DNA from: Henricia sp. BOLD:AAB3569 | Taxonomy: Eukaryota; Echinodermata; Asteroidea; Spinulosida; Echinasteridae | Reading direction: 5' to 3' | DNA length: 64,000 nucleotides | NCBI GenBank assembly: GCA_037783545.1 | Contig: JBBELK010000666.1 | Location: 1,161,001 to 1,225,000, forward strand | In this document: piece by piece, positions 20,085 to 31,693 of the stretch | Layout: every line of letters starts with the position of its first letter | Numbering within the stretch: the first letter of the stretch is position 1 | Position numbers and translations under genes: made by a program | The notes under the pieces: model-generated | The model's input: the letters and a program-made list of their open reading frames with translations, nothing else | Told to the model about the DNA's origin: nothing | Databases searched by the model: none

Positions 20085-20400
20085 GGTCAAAATTTTAACC
20101 CAACTGCAGGGTCAAAATAAATTGACCCAATTCTGGGTCAAATTTCCAACATGTCAGAATGACCCAACTTCTTAGGTCAGAATGACCCAGAGCCAGGTCA
20201 GAATGACCAAGAGCCGGGTCAGAAAGAATGACCCGATTTACGGGTCAAACAATATTTTGACCCAACTTTCTGGGTCATACTGAGTGACCCAACATTCCGG
20301 GTCATTCTGACCCAGAAAGGGTTGGGTCAAATATGACCCTTTTTTTCTGGTCAGATCTGACCCGTTCCGGGTCAGATCTGCATAACGCACTCAGCTTTAG
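20085..20400. repeat. TGACCC/GGGTCA array with palindromic TGACC half-sites
   Basis: Many TGACCC and GGGTCA words in both orientations. Three exact GGTCAnnnTGACC palindromes occur at 20175-20187, 20196-20208 and 20300-20312. This is the consensus shape of an estrogen-response-type element, but regulatory use is unproven. Copy B: about 60285-60535. Confidence 0.7.
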
Positions 20401-20781
20401 TGGGTGCAGCTTTATGTGGACGATACCTCGCTCATTTGCCGCCAGGAGTTGGAGTTCCGCTGTTGTGAAAATCGCAACCACACGGTATGGAGCTTCAAAA
20501 GTGGACATCTGCTTTTCTGCTATTGTAACCCGGAAAATTTACACAATTAAATTTGCTTAGAAATTTGCACTTTTTATTAAACACCGGGGGGAAACTCATC
20601 AAAAAACTAAATAAATAAAATTTCAATCTATTAACAAAACAAAAAAATAATAAATTTGTCTAGGTACGGATGAGTCGCAAGATATCTACATGTATAATAA
20701 TACACTAACCAAATACACCAATGTCCTCAAATAGGTACAGTACTGATCTCTGGCCTACATACAGTACACAAGGTCAATTAA

Positions 20782-21490
20782 AGGTACACACCGGCTTTGT
20801 TGGGCTATTTTGGGCTCGAAAATGACCCATACAAGATTCTAAATACCCGTCCGAAATAAACTGAACATATCCTGAAAAGAAACCACGTAATTGTACCGTT
20901 TTTTAGCAATTTTCAAAAAAAAACAGAGGTCACGTGACTTTTCGGAACCAGATTCTAGTTCCGAAAAGTCACATGGTCTTGCGAGTTAGTTTTGTGTCCA
21001 GTCGCATGAAAGTTTCTTACTGCAAAACTGCACCAAATTCAACTCTGATTTTTCCCCAATATTTATGAGTAATTGACAAAAGAGAGACTATTTATACAGG
21101 TATGAAACAAAGTTGAACATAAGTATGAAAATTTGAACAGAAATGTTTGTTTCGAGAGTCCGGAGAACGGGACTCAGCGAGCGCGTGCGACAGCAAACTA
21201 CATGTACGGTGGAGTGTAGGGTTTTGCCCCGCGCAGCACGGCAAATATCCCGAGTGCACACACGGCCGGGTTAGTTGCTCCGATGTACGTTCGTGAAGAA
21301 AAAAAACATGATGCCAACTTCTCCAAAGAAAACGGAAACTCCTATTCGGTCGTCCGGGCTGTCCAGTGAATTCGTGAGCAGAAAATTTGAGATATCTCGA
21401 GTAGGAGAAGAGCGAATCGTTTGTGACAAAGTCGTGAAGCTCGCACATAGTTGCAACGGCTGGTAAAGTGTATAACCCGTCATTGACTGT
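20782..21490. mobile_element. TTAA element, GGGACACACCGGC family, reverse copy, truncated
   Basis: Starts after TTAA (20778-20781) with AGGTACACACCGGC. Homologous to 9928-10823 in reverse, and includes the GTGACTTTTCGGAACC stem. It stops near the 5.6-kb insertion at about 21510. The copy-B counterpart (60711-61345) carries a separate insertion. Confidence 0.65.
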
Positions 21491-21540
21491 TTTTGTTAAT
21501 TTTGCACTTCTTTAGTTTTCTCCAATGATGAATCTGTGCT

Positions 21541-22200
21541 TTATTTCCTAATTCGCCCTGCTCAAACGGCAATAAAATATTTTCTATTGTGTCCCCCCTT
21601 CCCATTTCCAACCCTGCGCAACCTGTGGAGAGAAACAACAAATTATACACACTGTTTGGGGAGCACCGTACTCCGACGACAAGCAACGGACGCGCGCGTC
21701 CAGGACGCAATGCTAAATGCTGCTAGCCTTGCACGTAGACTTACCTTTTCACAGGTTATGATACCCGTTTGGGCGCCTTTCTTTATTGCCAATCTATACG
21801 TCTGTTGTTCCCACTCTTGCGTTGGCATGGGGTGCCAGCTGCAGCAAGAAAACAAAAACTGCAAAGCTCAAGGCCGTTAGATTCGTAAATACACCGTCAA
21901 TCGGCAGACGGACCCTCATTTTAAGAAAAAATTGGGGTGTCCGATGCGTGTAGTCGAAAACAGTCAAGTGACCTTCCCGCCTTCCTTAAACTACCTCAAC
22001 ACCTCTGCATACCTATGCAAATAGGAACTCTGACATACAATAGAAAATTCAATTATTTCCTAATTCGCCCGGCTCAAACGGCAATAAAATATTTTCTATT
22101 GTGTCCCCCCTTCCCATTTCCAACCCTGCGCAACCTGTGGAGAGAAACAACAAATTATACACACTGTTTGGGGAGCACCGTACTCCGACGACAAGCAACG
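21541..22200. repeat. 148-bp direct repeat pair
   Basis: The segment TTATTTCCTAATTCGCCC ... CGACGACAAGCAACG is present at 21541-21688 and 22053-22200. Nearly all bases agree. The two flank a block that begins the copy-A-specific 5.6-kb insertion. Confidence 0.88.
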
Positions 22201-23214
22201 CTCAATACACAATGCTCCCCACCTCAAGGTCAAAGAACGGGAACATGAGTCCGTAGAACCATTGATTTTATTGCTGAATAATTAATCTTTGTATCTGAAA
22301 TTAATGGCAAGTGTTAACTTAAATAATGGTTAAGCAGTTGTGATGTCCCTTGGACATTATGCATACCGTACGAGGCACCTCTAAAACGTTTCCTTGTTGG
22401 TGTAAAAATCCTATACTGCAAGTTCCAGTAAATACTTGATCATATTTGTGCGTCGTTATGGACACAAGACTCTATCAATACCTCTTCACTCGCCGTTTGA
22501 AATATATGTATATTTAAAATAGAAAAAACCATACTTTCTCTGGATCATTCCATGAATGTCAATATATAACAATATTTCAAGTAAAACCATACCTTCACAC
22601 ATTCGCTTTCTGTGAAACTATCCCCGCTATATTGAGGATCTATGCTAATCGTTTAAATGCACAGTTTTAATGATAGTATGCAGAATTACAACTTTCAAAG
22701 ATATCTGCCATGCGAGCATATACATGCAAGACAACACCAATGGGTGTCAAGCCGAATTTATATGTGAACATGGTGAATATAGTCCTATATATTATATATG
22801 TCATGCGATCATGTAATATGACTTCGGGCTCGTCGCTCTCTAATACCTGCCATAAGGGCAAAACAGCGTATATACCATGCGTCTTTGTAACTATCCAGTT
22901 CCAACTCAAATATCTGTCATCTTGGAGAACCCATCACTCATGTTGTCGACCATGCGTCTTGGGTTTATAACTTTCAACAGTTTTGTAATTGTAATCCTTT
23001 AAGCTATTCGCGATGATAATTTGAAATCTGAGCCAAATATTTTATCGCAAACAATTCGCATCTATATGCAAGAGCACACAGAATACGACCCTCAACTTAC
23101 GCGTATTCCTGCGACCATGTGAGACAACACCATACGGATCACTCACGTAATTATAACGAATGTCACGTGACCATATCATGCGAATTGATAACTATCAGAA
23201 AATACAAAAGATTC
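22201..23214. other. Non-coding, nothing recognised
   Basis: AT-rich sequence inside the copy-A-specific block. Short ORFs only, with no domain or splice-bounded coding segment found. Confidence 0.5.
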
Positions 23215-23930
23215 ATCTTGTTACCGCCTGCATAGAATACCACTCGGATTTATTAGTGTAATAATTTAAAACATCCATCTTGCGACCATGCGGATATGTA
23301 AGTATATGATTTCAAAACATTAAACTTGTAACCGCCTGATATAACACCACGCGGATTTATAACTATCAGAATTCAATACATAGATCTCGTAACCGCCTGA
23401 TAGAACGCCACGCGGATTTATAACTATCATAATTCAAAACATTCATCTTGCAACTAGTAATAGAATACCATGCGGATTTGTAAGTGTAAGAAATTCGAAA
23501 CATTCATCTTGTACCAATTTGATAGAACACCATGCGGATTTATAACTATCAAAATTAAAATTCTTAATCTTTTAACCACTTGATAGAACACCATGCGGAT
23601 TTGTAACTATCAGAATTCAAATCATTCATCTTTTAATCACCTGGTAGAATTCGAACACCATGTGGATTTTAAGTGCACGAATTCAAAACATTCATCTTGT
23701 ACTACTTGATAGAACACCATGCGGATTTATAACTATCAAAATTCAAATTCTTAATCTTTTAACCACTTGATAGAACACCATGCGGATTTGTAACTATCAG
23801 AATTCAAATCATTCATCTTGTAATCACCTGGTAGAATTCGAACACCATGTGGATTATAAGTGCACGAATTCAAAACATTCATCTTTTAACCACCTGACAG
23901 AACACCATGCGGATTTTAACTATCAGAACT
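23215..23930. repeat. ~60-bp minisatellite (about 12 units)
   Basis: Units read approximately: ACCACTTGATAGAACACCAT, GCGGATTTATAACTATCA, GAATTCAAAACATTCATCTT. Periodicity is 59-60 bp (for example, units line up at 23341 and 23401). Related degenerate words continue with less order to about 24600. Confidence 0.88.
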
Positions 23931-26900
23931 GAAATTATCTGCCATGAGAACATGTGAGAACATCAGGCGAATCTCATTCAATGTTTATCATGTGAATCGT
24001 ATGAGGTAACATACGGGTTAATTAATCAATTTAAAAAAAAAACAATTGTCATGTGAGCATGTAAAACTCACGTTTGTTACGTGACAGTGACACTGTGAAA
24101 AGAAAAAAAAAGCATATCAAGAATCATTATTTTAATCTGGATAGGTCTATCATGTGAACCCCATGAAATAGAGGACAAGCAGGTTTGTAATCAATTTCAA
24201 CATTCTGCCATGTGAACATTGTGAGAGAACGCAATCTCATTGAACAATGTTGAAGCATATCATGTATATTACAATACATGTTCTATATCCAAATTTCAAA
24301 GTATCAATACATGTTACATAATTCGTATGATAGAACATGTGCCTTGCGTATATATGTGAAGAAAACCATACATAATACATGTACTCATTCATTGCTTGTC
24401 AAGTGAACCAAATGAGAGAACATGCGAATTTGTAATATCGAATTCAAACCGCCCGTCGTGTGAACATGTCAAGAACACAATTAATCACTTAGTCAATGCA
24501 TGTCATATGAACCGAATAAGAACATGTGGGTTGTAATCAATTTCAAAACATCTGTCATGCGAGCAGGTGAAAAAACACCATGTGGGTTGGGCTATAGAGA
24601 CTATGCATTAAGTTTACTGTCGGCCTCAATGACTTGCAACGTATGAGACATTGGTGTGGTTTAAGAGCTCTGAATCTTGTGAAATGAAGAAATATGCCCT
24701 TATATGGCAAATAATTGCTGTACATGTACATGTACCTGTATGTGGTTCACTTTCAATCTACAGAAATTAAAGGACCGACTTCTGTTGTGATAGAAGTCCC
24801 AAGTAGATTTTCTGTTCAGTTCACCACAAGCTTATCTGAACCAACACAAATTGTTTATGCATGTCGCATGTGACCATATGAAAGAACATGCAGTTTTCTC
24901 ACTTTCAAACTCGAACATGTCATGTGAACATGTGAACATGCGAGAGCTGTCATACGGACCATTCTCGTCCAATACATGTCATGTGGGCATTTGGGGTTAC
25001 ACTGAATTTGCAACCCCTATATATCCATACTGGAATGGAAATATGCTAATTACATGTATATAAAGAACTACATGTACATGTATGATAAGGCGTCATGCCG
25101 TGCTGCAGATCAAATCCTGCAGTATTAAACAACTCTGAATCATGTGTGAATACAATTACCTTGTCTAGAACAGGAAAGTTTGGAAATAGAATGAATTGGA
25201 AGATTAACATTTCATTGGCAACATGTCAATAGAATACCGAAACATGCGAATCTTCCTCTCTACCTAAACATACTACTTCTACCTTCTCACAATAAACTAT
25301 TTAGCAGCTATAACGTCAAGCATTGGCGTTTGTCAATTGTCAGAACATTTCAGTATCAATAAAACACCTTTACACGAAGGCCAGTGATATGTTTCAATGG
25401 CAAGGGATACCCCTTCTCTATGCTGGTGTTAGTTTCCTGCAACTCTTCAACATATGATTCCAGTCCTGGTGAAACCTCATGTTTTGACTCTTCATCCTCC
25501 ATGTTACACATCCGCGTTCCTTGCATCAGGAATGGATGGTACGAAAACCTGTGAAAATATTAAAATAGTATGTAGGATTAAGATGACAGTCAGTACCGTT
25601 GTACATACAAACAGAGTACTTAATTCTATTGCTAAATTGTTACTATGGAGTTCAATGTATGTTTTAAATCTGGACAATGATGGGCTCTACCAGCCAAATT
25701 CATACTCAAAAGAACTGAACTGGGGCAAATTTGAATAACCTAACATTTCTTTCGGGGTAAATCCATTTAGAAATATGCGAATCATAATCAGAAAACAACC
25801 CGGAGTCAAGTATTATAGGCCTATTAAAATCCCACTTTGATAATAATTGTGGCTGTGCTATCTGACTATGCCTTACTGGGATTTATGCTTCCCAACAACT
25901 TGATCGAGGGCAACAATAATTTTTGTTTCAATATAAATTATAATGTGCTTGAAATAATCCAATCATGCCAACCGTATCTTTAAAGAGTCGCTTTCACCCG
26001 CTTTCCAATGGAGACAAAAAATGCAAGTAAACCATTGTCATACCTTTATAATTTACCTTCAACGTTTTAGCAGAACTGCGTGCGTAACTGGACTACTGGG
26101 CGCCGCCATCTTGTTTAAAGCCGGAGTTGATTGCTCAGCGTTTATGTATTCCCTCCAGGGGCCATACGCCAAACAAATATCACTACAACCGGCTTCGTCT
26201 TTGCGTTATACATAGAAAACGATAAAGGACTAAAACCGCTCAAAATTAGTGGCATAGTAACCTGCAGTATCATGATTTTTTGAAACATCAACGGAAAAAT
26301 CTCGTGTACAAAACATATGAGACTGATTGAAACTTTTCTGATTGAAGTGATTGAAGTGTTTTCTAAGAAAAGGTTCCACACTGCCAATTAGTGTTCCTCC
26401 ATCAACTCTGCACCCACCGGCAAGTTTGATTAGTTATTTTAAAGAATAACTTTCATGGTCATTTTCCAAATTCTTACCACTACAGCTTATCTCGGCCCTT
26501 TCTTTGTCGCCATAATCGCGAACTAATTGTGACCAAAACATGTAGTGCACCATTAACCATGTTTAAAAGCTGAATATCTGGAATGTTGAAATCCCCTATT
26601 ACATGTATCAGCTTAATTCTTCTCTGCAATGTGTATTGCCGATTTATTAAGAAATTTAAACATATTCGTCCAAGACGTAAAACATTTTATACTGGATATT
26701 TAGTTCCATTTTACCGTAATTGATCAATCTGCACAAAATTGCTTTTATCTAATCTGTTTCTTTGTTCTGCGTACTTAACTCAGTGTGCATGTAGCCTAGC
26801 ACTTCTCCGCTCGCTTCTCTTGTCCCACGCAGCTTACGCGGTACATGGGTAGTACCGATCTGTTGTTCCGTGAAAACGGCAAAAATTCAGTAGTTGACCA

Positions 26901-27029
26901 TGGCTTTATCCAGTTGCCGGATCAACTAGCCCCATCACAAGTTGCTGTTGCTGTACGTTGAACAGTCCCTAGCGAATCTTCTTTCGGGATATCAAGTGAA
27001 CTTAACATTTCATTCAGACATTTCCGCGG
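23931..27029. other. Non-coding, degenerate minisatellite edge then nothing recognised
   Basis: From 23931 to about 25000, words such as CATGTGAACATGTGAGAGAAC recur irregularly. From 25000 to 27029 no gene, exon or element end could be supported; ORFs are short and without motif. Confidence 0.45.
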
Positions 27030-27862
27030 AAGAAAAAATTGGGGTGTCCGATGCGTGTAGTCGAAAACAGTCAAGTGACCTTCCCGCCTTCCTTAAACTA
27101 CCTCAACACCTCTGCATACCTATGCAAATAGGAACTCTGACATACAATAGAAAATTCAATTCCGTTGAAAGTCCCATTGGTTTGTGCGTTGTGTGTCGCC
27201 ATTTTGATGATAGCGTGTGAGGCATAGCAACAATATCCAAGGGGGCGAGGTTAATTGGGCAATCTCGGAACTATGTATTGTCGTTAACGGTGGGTTTGTC
27301 TTACGATTTCTCACTCGGGTTCTCAGTCCTCCACTTTCTCGCTTACGGGGATTCTGACGGATTACCTCAGGGAAGTTAGCGAGACCGTCTGGTTCAGCTA
27401 AAGACGTGTGTGGACGAAGTTGTAGAAGTTCCGAACGAGTGTAGCTCATTATCATTACGCCATTGCAATTGGTTGGGCATGTCGATACTGGAACCACACG
27501 ACAGGTCATCCGCAGGAGAAAACACCATATTACGGCCATATATTGAGTCCAAACTTAACTTGCAATTGTTCCCGGCATTATGTAGCTAAATTTATTTAAC
27601 TCACAATCACACAAAAAACGGCCACGTTTACGACGAAAGACATGAAAAACAATCACAGTTTACAAGACAAACGCCAATAGTGGTCGCTGCAGAGCAGCGC
27701 CCTCATACTTTATTGTAAAGAAAATCCTCGAAAAGTAACCATTATCATAATAAGGATTGATTATTCATCTTTCTTTTATAATTATTGTAAGCGAGTTTTT
27801 TTAGCTGAGTAGGGCATTTTCAAGTATTTTGTTTTTAAGTTCTTTCAAATCTGAAGAGTTAA

Positions 27863-28428
27863 TCTCTGCTAAAAAGTTTCGCGTACAGTGTTAGCTTAAT
27901 TTATGCACAATGCACGATCGTCGGTCGCGTTTCTGCATGGGGACTTCCAGGCATGTCAGGAGGCTGTGTAACGTGACAGGTGTGTACCTCGAAATGATTA
28001 TAGATCTCAAAGCAACAACTTTGATGATCAACAAGTTATCGAGTCTGCCACAATGGACCACTGGGTACTTAATGGTGTGACGTCAGTTGCCAGGGTAACT
28101 GGGTCTAAACTGAAGTTTTCTAGCTTGAGAGTAGACCCAGTAACACTGAAAACACACAACAAGTGACGTGTTCACTTCAGTACTCTACGTCATGTATTTT
28201 GCTGTGACTGAGGAGATTTTGTTTTCTTTTCTGTACCTGCAGGGAAAGCATTTTTCACAATTTGCTAACAGAGTGAGGTTAAAGAATTTAAAGCACTTTG
28301 TGCAATAATTAAAAAATAACCCCAAAATCCTGAAAAACACAGTACAATTGTTATTATTGTTATTAAATATTTAATTAAAACAATCATTAACGGTATATAA
28401 ATAATCCCAACAGCAACATCAGCTACCA
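27863..28428. other. Unique spacer after copy A, nothing recognised
   Basis: Sequence between the end of the segmental duplication and a large TIR element. No coding signal. Confidence 0.4.
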
Positions 28429-30648
28429 GGGGTGGATTGCAATAAAACGCACTAACCAGTTAGTGCACTAAAATTACGTCACGCGACTTCAAACGCGTCA
28501 CCCCAAGTACGTTTTGATTAGTGCACTTAGTTTGACGGTTTCAATAAAGAAAAGTACACTAAAACTTAGCGCACTAACACCACTTTCTCTTAGTCTACTA
28601 CAAACCTGTCTAGCCAATGCTTTCCTATTACGTTTTGTGGTGGGAGGCGGGGGAACGACCGCGTCGTCTGCTTCGCAGAATTCCGAGTCGTCTGTTGCAC
28701 TTGAAAAATGCACGGACAACTACGCTATGTTTGTATTTTTTCTAGAGCATGTGTAGGCTACCCTTTTCACGAAAACATGGATATGTCATGGAAAAGAAAT
28801 GATTTTCTTTTCGAATGTATGATAGACAAAGCAAGGCATATAATGCAACAAACTTTATTGGAAAAAAATATGCCTACCATTATCGCACATCCGCCAAAAT
28901 GTTTTCAAGACGACTTTCAACTTTCGTCTGAACGCACTTACCTACCTACTGAAAGTTTATTTTATTATTTATTTGCATGACGGCTTGCGCTTATATAACT
29001 CTATGGCATGAAGGTATCTTTGTGTAATGTATTACTTTACTTCGCTCATTCCCAGCGTATTCCCTGTAAGGCGCGCTGTTAAAGGTACAAACCGGCCTAT
29101 ACTGTTTACGTAATTTAGTGATACAGCGTCCTTGACAATAATTTGTTGATGGTCCTTGTGAAAAAAGATAGCAAAATTCCCGTAATTAACCACAAAAGCT
29201 TACAATTAATATAAACGGTCAATAGTCGAGACTCGTTCACTATTGCGCGAGACTCGTTCACAACTTTGTCGGAAACGATTCGCTCTTCACTTGGCAGCTT
29301 TTTGCTTTGGATATCTCTCATTTTCTGCTGAAGATTTCACTGGACAGCCTGGACGACCGAATGGGTTTTTCCGTTTTCTGTAGAGGAGTTGACATTCATG
29401 GTTTGTCTTTACGAAAGTACAACTGTAGTTCCGGTTTTGGGCGGACAATGTGTGTGTGCCGTGGGGCTAAATGTCACATTGTCCGGTAGACTCTCCACCA
29501 TGAAACTCGCTTTAGTGCCTCGGACTTTGTGTCAAAATTTTCGATGTTCGATTTTTCAGAGTTAGGCCTATGTTTGTTTCATAACTTGAATAAATATTCA
29601 TAAATATTTTAAAAATAAATTCAGAGCTGAATGTGATGCAGTACTGCAGTAATATAATGTAAACTTCAGAAATAAACTGTGTATATCACACGGCCAAACG
29701 GCTGGAAATAGAACTAACTCCAAGGACGCGTGATTTATCGGAACCAAAATATGGTTCCGATAAATCACATGATCTCGATTTTTTTAAAAATGCTAAAAAA
29801 CGGCAACATTTGGTGATTTCTTTTCAGGACCCCTTCAGTCTATTTCGGAAAGACTTTCAGAATCATTTATAGGTCTTTTTCGAGCCCAAAATAGCCGGTG
29901 TGTCCCTTTAATGAGCGAATTACTTTACTCGCACGCGCGTAAAAAAATAAATTGATACATGTTGTGGCATAGCTGGTTTCGTGGCCGGTGTGTGTACCGT
30001 GCTACGTACACTGTGTGTGCTGTATCGATCGCGATATAGCTAGCAGCAGTAAGCAGCCCTAAGTAATTTTGCGTTTAGACACACTTTTTGCAACTTACGT
30101 GTAACGTACGTGTACATTATGTTTCATATTTCAAGAATTAGAAACGGACAGTAAGTTAGTGTGCCAGTGTTTGAAGAAGGTTGAGGTAGGACTGACACAT
30201 TTCGTCTGCGCAAACCTTTTTTCTGTGCCTTGCACTTCATTCATTATTTTCTGTTAATACAATGGCATACGTACCGGTATGTTGAGCCGAGTGTGATTGC
30301 TCCGGTTTGGGACCGAAATCGGAAGCCATTTAACACATCCACACTGGATTAACTTTAAACTGCACGTCAAAATAAGGAAGTATTCGACCTAATACACATC
30401 TTACAAACTTGAATCGCCAGCGAAATCTTCAAATTTCCGCTAATTTTGCGATTGAAAACGATTTTATCGCCGTTTATGACCGCCATTTTGACAGCAGCAA
30501 AAAGTACACTTACGTTAGTGAACTTGAAAATTTGTATTGAAACTGGCTAGTGACTTTTCGTAAGTGGACTATAATGCTAGTTCGTTTTCTTAGTGCACTT
30601 TGGCCATAGTGCACTAACTGGTAAGTGCGTTTTATTGCAATCCACCCC
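28429..30648. mobile_element. 2.2-kb TIR element without transposase
   Basis: Long inverted ends: GGGGTGGATTGCAATAAAAC, then GCACTAACCAGTTAGTGCACTA on the left, and the reverse complement on the right with one early mismatch. The interior has no recognisable transposase; ORFs at 28498-28719 (-) and 28708-28980 (+) lack known domains. A TTAA element (29083-29907) is nested inside. The superfamily is unknown. Confidence 0.75.
29083..29907. mobile_element. TTAA element, GGGACACACCGGC family (best copy)
   Basis: TTAA at 29079-29082 and 29908-29911. Ends AGGTACAAACCGGC and GCCGGTGTGTCCCT. An internal stem with ATTTATCGGAACC and GGTTCCGATAAAT lies at about 29729-29766. Confidence 0.8.
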
Positions 30649-31193
30649 AGAGGCTGAATTTAAAAGATCCATTATAAATTTGAAAATAGCAATGCGTTTG
30701 ATTGACTACTTTTCCCGTTAAATCGTTTTCCTTATTTTGATCCGTTATGCTGGAGTGACATACGATTAATGCAATCCATAATATGGATGTAGTTTTAACC
30801 AAATAATCATATAAATTACCTCCCAATACTATCTATGGGAAGAAAACAGGACATTTGCAATCTCCAATTTGGATGTGGAAGCAAACAAAGTGTAATTACT
30901 GCTGCACTGCTTAATGGAACCAGATATATTAGTTTACAAAACTTTAGATTTTTACGATATCCTTAAAAATATACGGAATAAGAACGCCGAATTTCAGAAT
31001 GGTAATGAGTAAATGACAAATGTTATGGTATCAAAATCTCAACACCCGGGAGAAAAAAAATAAGAACTTCAAAAAATGTGATCTGGACGCGCTGTTTTAA
31101 AACATTTTGCTCTACACAATTTGGTAAATTAAATTACCCGTAAAAAGATAAAACCACTACAAAGTAAATGTAAACGAACTGCGATTGCACCAC
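30649..31193. other. Non-coding, nothing recognised
   Basis: Downstream (3') flank of the GPCR gene, AT-rich, with no exon-like segment found. Confidence 0.4.
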
Positions 31194-31348
31194 AGACCCT
31201 TCACACGGGCGGTCATAATAACTGGGGCAGTCACATTTTCACAGTACATGACAGTCATGTATGCACGAGTAGGCACTTTGTGGATCTATTGTCACCTCAT
31301 TATATGAAAAACTGTCCCCTGTCATGGCTGCCGATGCAAAGGTCTATA
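31194..31348. mobile_element. MITE, TATAGAGC family, diverged copy
   Basis: Contains GGCGGTCATAATAACTGGGGCAG at one end and CCCCTGTCATGGCTGCCGATG at the other. The terminal TATAGAC is degraded. It lies 3' of the GPCR last exon. Confidence 0.6.
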
Positions 31349-31693
31349 CCTTCATATATACATGCAGAATATCACAGTGTGGTGTGATAATATACATTCC
31401 GCTGTAAAGCCTTAGTTCGGTAAAACACCACTACTTAACATGGATGTAATATAAGTTAAGTCACAGGATTTTGAAATATATAGACAAGGATAAATATTAT
31501 GCCAGGCTTTTGAAACGTGTGTTAGCAGCAAACGAACCTGTCCTTTTCCATTGTTTTACCGTCACGTTTGAGCTAAAGTGCGCAAGCTCAATATGACGTA
31601 GACAATAGAAAGGGAACGTTATTTTTGCTTCCAACAAGCGTCTCAAACGTCTCCCATTCAAGACACTCAATAATACACCTGATGATGCCTAAG

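Larger units (their letters stand above)
21923..27161. repeat. Large copy-A-specific block bounded by a 132-bp direct repeat
   Basis: A 132-bp sequence (AGAAAAAATTGGGGTGTCCG ... AAAATTCAATT) is at 21923-22054 and again at 27030-27161. The right copy abuts the point where homology with copy B resumes (27162 against about 61376). Direct terminal repeats suggest an LTR-like or recombination-made insertion, but no retroviral genes are visible inside. Confidence 0.55.
2321..27862. repeat. Segmental duplication, copy A
   Basis: This interval is collinear in the same orientation with 47686-62074. Similarity starts at AGCAATGGTTTTGTGG (2321) against AGCAAGGGTTTTGTGG (47686) and ends at AAATCTGAAGAGTTAA (27862 against 62074). 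Lectin exons, the Tc1 remnant, SINE, MITEs and TGACC-rich array all occur in the same order. Sampled intron stretches differ at a few percent plus indels; for example I counted five substitutions in about 148 bp before exon 3. Copy A is about 11 kb longer. Its extra blocks include 5989-7745, 14026-14549, about 17087-19070 and about 21510-27161. Confidence 0.92.

Noticed and set aside
23215-23930. Regular repeats as a CRISPR array
   Set aside because: The genome is animal and the units are contiguous, degenerate minisatellite copies without unique spacers.
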